The translations under genes were made by a program, and so were the position numbers. Shown in pieces: positions 7,486 to 14,309 of a DNA stretch of 35,247 bases. The DNA comes from Treponema sp. Its GTDB lineage: Bacteria; Spirochaetota; Spirochaetia; Treponematales; Breznakiellaceae. Position 1 is the first letter of the stretch. Each line of letters begins with the position of its first letter. The stretch is from assembly GCA_031265435.1 (NCBI GenBank), contig JAISCR010000083.1:1-35247 (forward strand), read 5' to 3'. The notes beneath the pieces were generated by a model. The model was not told the DNA's origin and ran no database searches. It saw only the letters and a program-made list of their open reading frames with translations.

Positions 7486-7947
7486 ATGCGGAACATGAGA
7501 AGGAAAGACCGGGAGATGTCCCGGGAATTTGCCCTTGAGGTGGCGGATAAATGTCTTTTTGCCAGCCTTGCCACGGTGAATGATGACGGAAGTCCCTACA
7601 GCGTTGCGCTTTCTCCTGTCCGGGAGGGCGATTGGTTCTATATTCATGGCGCTCTCGAGGGACACAAGATTGACAACATGCGCCGCGAGAAGCGGGTTTG
7701 TCTTTCCTTTGTGTCAAGGGTGGAGGTGGTACAGGAAAAGAATACGGTAAGCTACGATTCGGCTGTTGTGTTTGGGACTGCGGAAGAAGTGACCGATCCG
7801 AATGAGAAAATCCACGCCCTTCGTCTTATCTGTGAGCGCTATGCGCCGCGTAACATACACAATTTTGATGTTGAAATCAGCGCGGGACTGGAGCATACCG
7901 CCGTCTGGAAGATCCATATAGACGGAATAAGCGGAAAAGCACATTAG
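7486..7947 (+). CDS. NimA-like flavin-binding protein (pyridoxamine-phosphate-oxidase fold)
   Basis: 153 residues starting MRNMRRKDREMSREFALEV. RRKDRE close to the start, then FASLATVNDDGSPYSVALSPV, WFYIHGALEGHKIDNMR, and VCLSFVSRVEVV form the split beta-barrel of the FMN-binding family that includes the 5-nitroimidazole reductase NimA and heme-oxygenase-like proteins. His in IHGALEGHK matches a conserved cofactor-side residue of the Nim group. ATG 7486 has a good ribosome binding site (AAAAGGAG); ATG 7495 is a second possibility. Likely role: FMN-dependent reduction of small compounds; nitroimidazole resistance is a family possibility, not shown. Divergent from the GNAT gene, so the two may answer a common stress. 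Confidence 0.85.
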   Translation: MRNMRRKDREMSREFALEVADKCLFASLATVNDDGSPYSVALSPVREGDWFYIHGALEGHKIDNMRREKRVCLSFVSRVEVVQEKNTVSYDSAVVFGTAEEVTDPNEKIHALRLICERYAPRNIHNFDVEISAGLEHTAVWKIHIDGISGKAH

Positions 7948-7970
7948 ACATTTGGAACAAGCTTGCTCTA

Positions 7971-8474
7971 TTATATTTTTTTTAACGGTTTTTCTGTTGA
8001 TGCGGTATCTCTGCGGCGGTAACGTATAAACGAAAATGTTTCATGATCTTCCCGTTCTTCTTCTTCCCAGAGAGAGGGGGCGATTTCCGGAAAAAATGCG
8101 TCCCCCTCATATTCGGCATGAATCAGGGTAAGTTCAATGGAGTCCGCATATTCCATAGCTTCCCGGTAGATCATTCCGCCGCCGCAAATATATACTTTTG
8201 CGGAATCCCCGCAATATTCAAGCGCTTCTTCGAGGGATGGAAATACTGCCGTTTCGCCGCCCCGGGCCGGGGATGTGGAAACAATAATGTTGGGCCTTCC
8301 GGGCAGGGGTTTTTTCGGCAGGCTTTCCCAGGTTTTCCGCCCCATGATGCAGGGCCAGCCCCTGGTAAGCTCCCGGAAATGCTTCATGTCTTCGCTGATT
8401 GACCAGGGCAGGCGGCTGTCCCTGCCGATGATCCGGTTTTCCGCCATAGCGGCAATAATGATGATTTCGCTCAT
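7971..8474 (-). CDS. folA: Dihydrofolate reductase
   Basis: 167 residues, a normal length. N-terminal IIIIAAMAENRIIGRDSRLPW with catalytic acid Asp29 in SISEDMKHFRELT, the NADPH-site motifs IMGRKTWESLP and PGRPNIIVS, and ICGGGMIYREAMEYADSIELTLIHAEYEGDAFFPE. The enzyme reduces dihydrofolate to tetrahydrofolate with NADPH in the cytosol. Its ATG overlaps the stop of thyA by 4 bases (ATGA), so the enzyme that makes dihydrofolate and the one that recycles it are made from one message. The C-terminal tail (RRRDTASTEKPLKKI) extends a little past the usual end. Its stop codon is convergent with the NimA-like gene 23 bases away. Confidence 0.95.
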   Translation of the reverse strand: MSEIIIIAAMAENRIIGRDSRLPWSISEDMKHFRELTRGWPCIMGRKTWESLPKKPLPGRPNIIVSTSPARGGETAVFPSLEEALEYCGDSAKVYICGGGMIYREAMEYADSIELTLIHAEYEGDAFFPEIAPSLWEEEEREDHETFSFIRYRRRDTASTEKPLKKI

Positions 8475-9337
8475 ACCGCAATATCAAACCTGATGGCAGG
8501 GAAGGGATCGTATCCTTCGACAACAGAATCCGTGTACTGCCAATCGAATAACGACGAAAAATTTTCCGTACGGAGGGAGGGAAGCGGTCTGGGTTCCCGT
8601 TCAAGCTGGGTCTTGAGGGCCTCAACATGGTTTACATAGATATGGGTGTCCCCCAGAAAGCCGGTGAGTTTTCCTTCATCAAGCCCGGCTTCCCTGGCTA
8701 AAAGATGGAGCAGCAGGGCATAACTTGCAATGTTAAAGGGAAGCCCCAGGGCTACATCCACGGAACGCTGGTTCCAGAGCAGATTGAGCCTTGTACCAAT
8801 GACAATGAGCTGAAAACTGTAGTGGCAGGGCGGAAGGGCCATGTGTTTGAGATCCGGGGGATTCCAGGCCGAAACAAGTATTCTTCTTGAACCGGGATCT
8901 TTTTTCAGTAATTCTACCGCCTCCCGGAGTTGGTCTATTCCCTTTCCCGCGGCATCACTGTCAAATCCTTCATAGCGGGCGCCGAAGTGCCGCCACTGCC
9001 ATCCGTAAATTGGCCCCAGATCCCGCTGGGCCATCATCCGTTTTTGGGTTTCGTCATTCAAATTGTAGGGAACAAGGTCGGGGCTGCACCATTCATCCCA
9101 GATATGGTTCTTTCTTTCTTTAAGCCATTCCTTGTCCGTAATGCCCCTTATAAAAAATTCCAGCTCGGAAGCCACCAGGTGGAAGGGCACTTTCTTGGTG
9201 GTGAGCAGGGGAAAGCCCAAAGCCATGTCGTGCTCAAACAGCGTGCCGGAAAAACTCAAGGCATCCATACCGGTACGGTTATGTTTCCGGTATCCTTCGG
9301 TAAGAATTTTTTTTACAATGTCCAGATATGCTTTCAT
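8471..9337 (-). CDS. thyA: Thymidylate synthase
   Basis: 288 residues. Motifs: RTGMDALSFSG near the start, FPLLTTKKVPFHLVASELEFFIRG, the catalytic nucleophile Cys171 in ALPPCHYSFQ, the phosphate-binding Arg pair in GSRRILVSAWNP, and RSVDVALGLPFNIASYA. The enzyme methylates dUMP to dTMP using methylenetetrahydrofolate and yields dihydrofolate. It is somewhat longer than the E. coli type because of a segment around residues 78-105. Its ATG directly abuts the TGA of the nuclease gene upstream (TGAATG), and it overlaps folA downstream, so all three genes form one operon read from the promoter near 10124-10152. Confidence 0.96.
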   Translation of the reverse strand: MKAYLDIVKKILTEGYRKHNRTGMDALSFSGTLFEHDMALGFPLLTTKKVPFHLVASELEFFIRGITDKEWLKERKNHIWDEWCSPDLVPYNLNDETQKRMMAQRDLGPIYGWQWRHFGARYEGFDSDAAGKGIDQLREAVELLKKDPGSRRILVSAWNPPDLKHMALPPCHYSFQLIVIGTRLNLLWNQRSVDVALGLPFNIASYALLLHLLAREAGLDEGKLTGFLGDTHIYVNHVEALKTQLEREPRPLPSLRTENFSSLFDWQYTDSVVEGYDPFPAIRFDIAV

Positions 9338-10117
9338 TCAATTATCCGCCCAAAGTCCCCGCTTTTGTTCACGCGCTTCTTTTTCCAGTTTCCGGAATTC
9401 TTCCATGAATTGAAAGGTAAAACGGGTGTAGGCATGGGCATAGCCTTCCCGGATGAGGGCGGCATTGTGGCAGACTCCGTCTTCGGTATAAATGTAACAG
9501 AGAATCCTGCCATAACGATCCCGAAGATCCCAATCAAAGGCAAGCAGCACATTCTTTCCCAAAAGCCGGGTCTTGGTAAAATCGCTGGCCTCCTTTCCAA
9601 ACAGTTCGACAGGCCGGCCGGGATGTACCGTCTCCGGGGTATCCACTCCCAGCATGCGGATAGTTTCCACGGCGCTCAGGGCTTCCGGAGGATTGCTAAT
9701 CCGTACCCGTACCGTATCTCCGTCCACATGGGCAACAACTTCCGCCCTGAGCATACGGGAAAGGTCGGCGCCGGAACTTGACGCAAGCCGCGCCGTATTG
9801 ATCCGGTAAAGCGGCCCCGAATCCGCATCCCCGTATTCAGCGGAATCCACAGAGGCCGGAGGAGGTTTGCATATTGAACAGGGCCCGTATCCGGATCTTA
9901 CCGCATCGCCAAGACTAATGGCTATCTTTGATTTACGGAGAGATGAACAGTTTTCCAGGTGATACTTCTTCCCCGAGTTTGTAACATAGAGTTTTAGTTC
10001 CGCGACGTTCTCCCCGCCGGCGCAGTTGAGCACGGGGAGCAGACAGAGAATAAAAACCGGAATCAGCCGGTTCAAGCGTTTTTCCGGGCCCTGAGCGTAA
10101 TGTATTGCCGCATGCAT
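9338..10117 (-). CDS. Nuclease lipoprotein (staphylococcal-nuclease domain) with Cys/His motif
   Basis: 259 residues from ATG 10117. A hydrophobic signal ends in VLNC with Cys32 as likely lipid site (a loose spirochaetal lipobox). Residues 44-86 carry YVTNSGKKYHLENC and GYGPCSICKPP, so His53, Cys57, Cys80 and Cys83 could hold a metal; this small motif often accompanies surface nucleases. Residues 124-259 are a thermonuclease fold with the three catalytic residues in place: Arg154 and Glu162 in RMLGVDTPE, and Arg204 in DRYGR. Likely an envelope-attached Ca-dependent nuclease that breaks down DNA or RNA outside the cytosol. It is the first gene of the thyA-folA operon, which hints at feeding a nucleotide pool. 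Start chosen because a perfect TATAAT lies 6 nt before it; the frame is open further upstream without signal-peptide features. Confidence 0.87.
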   Translation of the reverse strand: MHAAIHYAQGPEKRLNRLIPVFILCLLPVLNCAGGENVAELKLYVTNSGKKYHLENCSSLRKSKIAISLGDAVRSGYGPCSICKPPPASVDSAEYGDADSGPLYRINTARLASSSGADLSRMLRAEVVAHVDGDTVRVRISNPPEALSAVETIRMLGVDTPETVHPGRPVELFGKEASDFTKTRLLGKNVLLAFDWDLRDRYGRILCYIYTEDGVCHNAALIREGYAHAYTRFTFQFMEEFRKLEKEAREQKRGLWADN

Positions 10118-10123
10118 TGTTAA

Positions 10124-10152
10124 ATTATACCAAAATACCGTTATTGAAGCAA
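10124..10152 (-). promoter_or_regulatory. Promoter of the nuclease-thyA-folA operon, leaderless geometry
   Basis: On the minus strand TTGCTT (10147-10152), a 17-base spacer and a perfect TATAAT (10124-10129) end six bases before ATG 10117. No ribosome binding site fits between, so transcription should begin at or next to the A of the start codon. Confidence 0.6.
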
Positions 10153-10220
10153 ATGGGCCTTTTGGTAACATTTCTGTTTGAGGCATTTCGACGGGATATT
10201 TAATTTTTTATACGCAAATC

Positions 10221-10249
10221 TTGCCGGCTTCATCAATTTGCAGCATACT
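10221..10249 (+). promoter_or_regulatory. Promoter of the CDF transporter gene, leaderless geometry
   Basis: TTGCCG (10221-10226), a 17-base spacer and CATACT (10244-10249) end seven bases before ATG 10257. No ribosome binding site is visible. Confidence 0.45.
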
Positions 10250-10256
10250 TTAGTAC

Positions 10257-11180
10257 ATGGAAAAAATAGCCGAAAGGGCCAGGATCATCAGGATTGCCGC
10301 TTTAACGGCTCTCTTTGGAAACGCCCTGTTGGCCTTTGTCAAGATTGCGGCGGGTTTCCTGGCCGGAAGTCTTGCGGTGGCGGGCGACGGCATTGACTCT
10401 TCGATGGATGTACTTATTGCCATTATGTCTCTGATTGTAGCGGGAATGATCTCCTCACCCGCGGATGAGGAACATCCCTGGGGACATGGCCGGGCGGAAA
10501 CCATTGCTACAAGTCTCCTTTCCTGCATTCTCTTTTTTGCCGGCGCCCAGCTGGTTCTCAAGTCGGTTTCCAGTCTTTTGACCGGCATACAGCACGAAGT
10601 TCCCGGGAGGCCGGCTCTCTATGCCACGCTTTTTTCCATCGGGGGGAAACTCATCATGGCCTGGACTCAGTACAGTCTGGGAAAGAAGGCAGGCTCGGCC
10701 ATGCTCAGGGCCAATGCAAAAAACATGACCGGAGACGTGATTCTTTCGGGGGGAGTCCTTCTGGGCCTGGTACTTTCCATGATAAGCGGCATCGGGATTA
10801 TTGATTCAATTGTTGCCATCCTGGTGGGCATCTGGGTAATGAAGTCGGCTGTCGGTATCTTTATGGAAGCCAATGCGGAACTCATGGACGGCAGTACGCA
10901 GGAATTCTACCTTACCGTTTTTGAAGCAGTCCGTTCGGTTCCCGAGGCAGGCAACCCCCACCGTACACGGATGAGGAGGATTGCGGGGCTTTGGGACATC
11001 GATATTGACATTGAAGTCGCGCCCAACAAGACGGTACTGGAGGCCCACTGGATTGCACACCGGGTGGAGCAGGCAATCAAAGAGCAATTGGACGGAGTTT
11101 ACGATATCATGATCCATGTGGAGCCCGCAGGCAACGAAGAAGAAGAAGGTTACGGCCTGGCCGAAAAAAATCAGGAGTAA
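10257..11180 (+). CDS. Cation diffusion facilitator (CDF) family metal exporter
   Basis: 307 residues with six predicted membrane segments in the first 210 and a cytosolic domain after. The TM2 metal site is D47 and D51 (AGDGIDSSMD), the loop motif HPWGHGRAE is at residues 73-81, and the TM5 site is N156 and D160 (AKNMTGD). The C-terminal part (residues 210-295) has the ferredoxin-like dimer domain with HRTRMRRIAG and IDIEVAPNKTV. These proteins export divalent metal ions by proton antiport. Zinc-type members have His at the first TM5 position; Asn there, with an Asp pair in TM2, is more like manganese-type transporters, so Zn specificity is doubtful. The start follows a -10-like element by 7 nt. 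Stands alone, divergent from the nuclease operon. Confidence 0.88.
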   Translation: MEKIAERARIIRIAALTALFGNALLAFVKIAAGFLAGSLAVAGDGIDSSMDVLIAIMSLIVAGMISSPADEEHPWGHGRAETIATSLLSCILFFAGAQLVLKSVSSLLTGIQHEVPGRPALYATLFSIGGKLIMAWTQYSLGKKAGSAMLRANAKNMTGDVILSGGVLLGLVLSMISGIGIIDSIVAILVGIWVMKSAVGIFMEANAELMDGSTQEFYLTVFEAVRSVPEAGNPHRTRMRRIAGLWDIDIDIEVAPNKTVLEAHWIAHRVEQAIKEQLDGVYDIMIHVEPAGNEEEEGYGLAEKNQE

Positions 11181-11189
11181 AGGAGTCTC

Positions 11190-11669
11190 TTAAAAATTTA
11201 CCACAGCCGGAAGTGAAATATCCGAGGCATTTTTAATGGAACTTAAGAAGTATAAAAAACGGGAAGACCAGGCCCGGATAAGCCTGTTAAGCATCGCCTC
11301 TGTTTCGTCCCCGGTAAACCGGAACATGGCGGTATAAGCGCCCTGATTATTCTGCAGGGGAACGGCTACGAAAAGCGTCTCTCCCTCCCGGCGCTGAAAG
11401 GCGGTATAGTCCTGAATACCCTGCCGGTTTTGCCAACTGTCCCGGGAAAAAGCGAGAGGTTCACCGCAGATCCAGACAGAGAAAACCATGTCCGCCTCTG
11501 TTTCCCCGGTTTTAATACTGTATTCACCATGAAGAACAGGGAAACCGTTGGGCTCTATTCCGGGAAGCCCCCGGCTCCAGATGTTTCCCCGGACGAGGAT
11601 CGCCCCCTGTTCCTGAGCGCCGAGTCCTGCTGCCGCAAGCAGGAAAAATGAAAAGACGGAAAGCTTCAC
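11190..11669 (-). CDS. Small secreted or periplasmic protein of unknown function
   Basis: 159 residues if read from GTG 11669, which gives a textbook signal peptide (VKLSVFSFFLLAAAGLGAQ, cleavage after GAQ or GLGA). An in-frame ATG at 11702 adds 11 residues that lengthen the n-region and leave only 12 bases to the divergent gene. The mature part contains EADMVFSVWICGEPLAFSRDSW, FVAVPLQNNQGAYTAMFRFTGD and a C-terminal helix; it is predicted to be mostly beta. I do not recognise the family. It ends next to the CDF gene (convergent, 9 bases). Confidence 0.7.
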   Translation of the reverse strand: MKLSVFSFFLLAAAGLGAQEQGAILVRGNIWSRGLPGIEPNGFPVLHGEYSIKTGETEADMVFSVWICGEPLAFSRDSWQNRQGIQDYTAFQRREGETLFVAVPLQNNQGAYTAMFRFTGDETEAMLNRLIRAWSSRFLYFLSSIKNASDISLPAVVNF

Positions 11670-11701
11670 ATAAATATCTTTTATTTCGTTTACAAATATC
11701 A

Positions 11702-11707
11702 TATAAT
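11702..11707 (+). promoter_or_regulatory. Perfect -10 hexamer 7 nt before the ATG of the 644-residue protein
   Basis: TATAAT is followed by seven bases (TGGCTTA) and ATG 11715. No ribosome binding site; the best -35 at 17 bases is TTTTAT, which is weak. It overlaps the possible upstream start of the divergent gene. Confidence 0.45.
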
Positions 11708-11714
11708 TGGCTTA

Positions 11715-13649
11715 ATGGCTCTGAACCTTGAACTCTATCCCATTCTAAAATCCTATACGAATAAATACAATACTCCTTACATTGAAATAACGGAATTTAT
11801 CGAATTTCTTGAGAAATATGCCAAAAGGAAGATGGAAGAACATCCTGAATGGGTTAAATGGACTGTCAACACGACCGGCAAATTTTGGGCGGAGCTTACG
11901 CCTCTTGCGGAAGCCGAAAAGCTAATCCTCATGGCGGATACCGCCGGGGACCGGATTTTTATGCCTTCATACTATGCGGATCTTATACGGGATGCCTACC
12001 AGTCCCCGGATGATACCGCCATGGATCCTTTTCCCTCTGAAGAATATCTGCGTATCATCCTGCCGGAAGAGCGTGTCTCCTATCTCAATGTCGAAAACGA
12101 TCTGGCTCCCTATTTTGAACGGGAAGAAAACAAGAGAGAGGCCGATTATCCGCTGGATTCTCCCCAGGCCAATGCAATCGTCAAACTTATCTTTCCGGAC
12201 AGCTTTGGTCACGCGCTGGTTCTTGTCCCGATGATACCCCGGCGGATCATGGAAGCCGCCCTGCTCAAGGTCAGGTATTTTCTCCGCAAGGGGGGCAACA
12301 AGGAATATACCCTCCACAAACTCAGTTCTCAATTCCAGAACAAGGAAAGGTACCTTTGGGATATTCTCGATCAGATCCTTATCCGTCCCCTGGACTGCAT
12401 TACAAACATGGAAAATTTTGGTGATTTCCAGTATCTTTTCTGGGCATATTTCTGTACTCTGGCAAAAAATGACATCAAAAAGAAAAATGAAAAGCTGGGA
12501 GAAGATATAGCTGTCTTTCAGGCCGTTTCGATAATAGAAGCCTGTAATGCCCTCTACAAGGCCAGGGCGGCAAAGGCACGGGAGAAGGAACTCGCCTTCA
12601 AAAGCCTGGAACTGCACATGGGAAAGCCGCCCTGCTATTATACGCTGGATCAGATTGCCAAATTCACTTCAGACAAAGGGGTTCTGCTTTTAAGCCGGTA
12701 TTCTGAAAAGGAACTGGATGCCTTTATCAAGAAAGAGACTATGGAGAGTCAGGATCGTCAACTGCCCGAATGGCTTGTACTTACGGGGAAAAAAGGCGAG
12801 CGCTGGTTCATCCTTAAAAGCCGTTACCTTTCCCTTTGTACCCGGCTCCTCATCGAAAACCGTCCCAAAATCAAGCAGGCAATTGCCAAACGCTGGGCAG
12901 TCCTTCTGCGTTCTTTCCAGACGGAGCCTCCCATGGAGAAGGACTCCGATTTTAATGCGCTTCTTGAAAGTTATACTGCCGTTATCAGCCCTGTACTTAT
13001 GGCCTTGCTGGAGGATGAGAAACTGGTTTGGGTCTATGAAGAAATGGAACATGGGGAAACCGGTATTCCCGCCGCCTCCAGGATCTTCACCAAAGGGCGC
13101 CTTTTACCCATAAGCGATCTCTATGCACTGCGGAGAAAGGATCTTATTACCGATGCGCGGATTATGCTTCCTTTCTGGTATTCGGTTCCCGTTTTTTCCG
13201 CCATTGCGGCCTTTTTTTACAGGCTGGGGAAGGGTAAAAAGAAAAAAGACCAGGATTCCGGGGAAAAGGCAGGCGATGAACCTTTGGTGGAAACGGAAGA
13301 TATTTCCAGGCAGATGCGGAATACCGCCAGAAAAATTGAAATGCGGCTTGTACCGGCAGAGTATACCCTGGAATCATATCTTTCCGAACTTGAAAGCCGC
13401 TGGGTGAGGCTTATCGGCAGAGAAAATCGGCAAAATCTGATAGAGGATGTCCGTTCCCTGATCCGGGATTGTCTGCGCTCGCTTTCCCGGACACAGAAAA
13501 GGAAAATCATCAGCCCGGATAGTATAAAAAAGATGGCCTTCGCCTTGATAGCCCGCAATCCTACCCTGCAAAGCATCAAAGATCAGGATGATCTAAGAAT
13601 TTACATTGAACTTTATACAGTCAAGCTTCTGAGACATATAAAGCGCTGA
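11715..13649 (+). CDS. Conserved-looking spirochaetal protein of unknown function (644 aa)
   Basis: A 644-residue, mostly helical cytosolic protein with no signal peptide. It begins MALNLELYPILKSYTNKYNT and carries a Lys-rich stretch KGKKKKDQD near residue 510, close to a hydrophobic segment (SVPVFSAIAAFFYRLG) that is too short and isolated to prove membrane insertion. The last 100 residues (LESYLSELESRWVRLIGRENRQNLIEDVRSLIRD) look like a helical bundle with coiled-coil potential. No Walker, nuclease or methylase motif is visible. Codon use and composition match the neighbours, so it is not a recent arrival. It stands just upstream of ssb in the same direction, with a 159-base gap. Function unknown. 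Confidence 0.8.
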   Translation: MALNLELYPILKSYTNKYNTPYIEITEFIEFLEKYAKRKMEEHPEWVKWTVNTTGKFWAELTPLAEAEKLILMADTAGDRIFMPSYYADLIRDAYQSPDDTAMDPFPSEEYLRIILPEERVSYLNVENDLAPYFEREENKREADYPLDSPQANAIVKLIFPDSFGHALVLVPMIPRRIMEAALLKVRYFLRKGGNKEYTLHKLSSQFQNKERYLWDILDQILIRPLDCITNMENFGDFQYLFWAYFCTLAKNDIKKKNEKLGEDIAVFQAVSIIEACNALYKARAAKAREKELAFKSLELHMGKPPCYYTLDQIAKFTSDKGVLLLSRYSEKELDAFIKKETMESQDRQLPEWLVLTGKKGERWFILKSRYLSLCTRLLIENRPKIKQAIAKRWAVLLRSFQTEPPMEKDSDFNALLESYTAVISPVLMALLEDEKLVWVYEEMEHGETGIPAASRIFTKGRLLPISDLYALRRKDLITDARIMLPFWYSVPVFSAIAAFFYRLGKGKKKKDQDSGEKAGDEPLVETEDISRQMRNTARKIEMRLVPAEYTLESYLSELESRWVRLIGRENRQNLIEDVRSLIRDCLRSLSRTQKRKIISPDSIKKMAFALIARNPTLQSIKDQDDLRIYIELYTVKLLRHIKR

Positions 13650-13726
13650 GTTGTTTCCGGCAGTTTTTTGTAATTTTTTTGTTTTCATTGAAGCATCTTG
13701 CATCTCCGCACCATATATATAGCTGA

Positions 13727-13803
13727 CGCAGAAATTTGTCTGCGGCCGGCAGCCTGTGCTGCCGAATGTGTGCATGATGGGAGGGTAAAGCCCTCCAAGG
13801 GAG
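13727..13803 (+). promoter_or_regulatory. Structured 5' leader of ssb: three successive hairpins
   Basis: Hairpin 1 CGCAGA/TCTGCG (13727-13732, 13739-13744); hairpin 2 CGGCAGC-ctgt-GCTGCCG (13747-13764); hairpin 3 GGAGGG-taaag-CCCTCC (13780-13796). The CTCC of hairpin 3 (13793-13796) can also pair with GGAG (13800-13803) of the ribosome binding site AAGGGAG. Opening hairpin 3 would therefore hide the site. No T-run follows any stem, so these are not terminators. Suggests control of ssb translation; the trigger is unknown. Confidence 0.5.
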
Positions 13804-13808
13804 CAGCT

Positions 13809-14309
13809 ATGAATAATCTCAACTCCATTCTGATTGAAGGTAACCTGGTCAGGGATCCTCTCTACCGTTCCACTCCAAAAGGAACTCCGGTTTGTACCTT
13901 CAGTCTTGCCTCCAACCGTTACTATAGACAGGATTCGGAACTGGAAAAGGAGGTGAGTTTTTTTGACGTGGAAACCTGGGCCAAGCTGGCGGACAATTGC
14001 TATAACCTGGGGCATAAGGGCCGGGGAGTCCGGGTGGTAGGCCGGCTCAAGCAGCAGCGCTGGAATGGATCGGACGGGAAACCCCGTTCCAGGATTACCA
14101 TCGTCGCCGAACATGTGGAATTCCGTCCCGAATTCAAAAAGGAAGAGGCCCGTCCCGGTACCGGCGATGCTTTGGCGGAAGAAGTCTCCGAACTTGCGGG
14201 AAGCCAGATCCGTCTCCCCGAAGAGGTGCCCATGGACTACAATCCCCGCCTCGAGGAGATGTACGAAGAGAATCCTACTCCTTTTCCGGACGAAGTAGTT
14301 AACTTTTAG
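13809..14309 (+). CDS. ssb: Single-stranded DNA-binding protein
   Basis: 166 residues. The OB-fold fills residues 1-107: MNNLNSILIEGNLVRDPLYRS, TPVCTFSLASNRYY, VSFFDVETWAKLADNC, and GRGVRVVGRLKQQRW. The rest is a disordered acidic tail. The protein coats single-stranded DNA in replication and repair and recruits partners with its C-terminal tip. The tip here is TPFPDEVVNF rather than the usual DDDIPF form: acidic residues and the last Phe are kept, but the Pro next to it is Asn, and a PF pair sits seven residues earlier. ATG 13809 follows the ribosome binding site AAGGGAG. Its last 11 bases overlap the end of the convergent U32 gene. Confidence 0.93.
   Translation: MNNLNSILIEGNLVRDPLYRSTPKGTPVCTFSLASNRYYRQDSELEKEVSFFDVETWAKLADNCYNLGHKGRGVRVVGRLKQQRWNGSDGKPRSRITIVAEHVEFRPEFKKEEARPGTGDALAEEVSELAGSQIRLPEEVPMDYNPRLEEMYEENPTPFPDEVVNF

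Noticed and set aside
7429-7665. N-terminal extension of the GNAT frame to 7665
   Set aside because: It runs through the promoter and start of the divergent NimA-like gene and adds about 79 residues foreign to the family.
7948-7980. Bidirectional terminator between the NimA-like gene and folA
   Set aside because: A T-run is present, but the GAACAAG/CTTGCTC pairing has a mismatch and no loop; it is also partly the folA coding end.
8930-9781. 283-codon plus-strand frame
   Set aside because: It lies opposite thyA and the nuclease gene, both well supported by motifs; the product has no family features.
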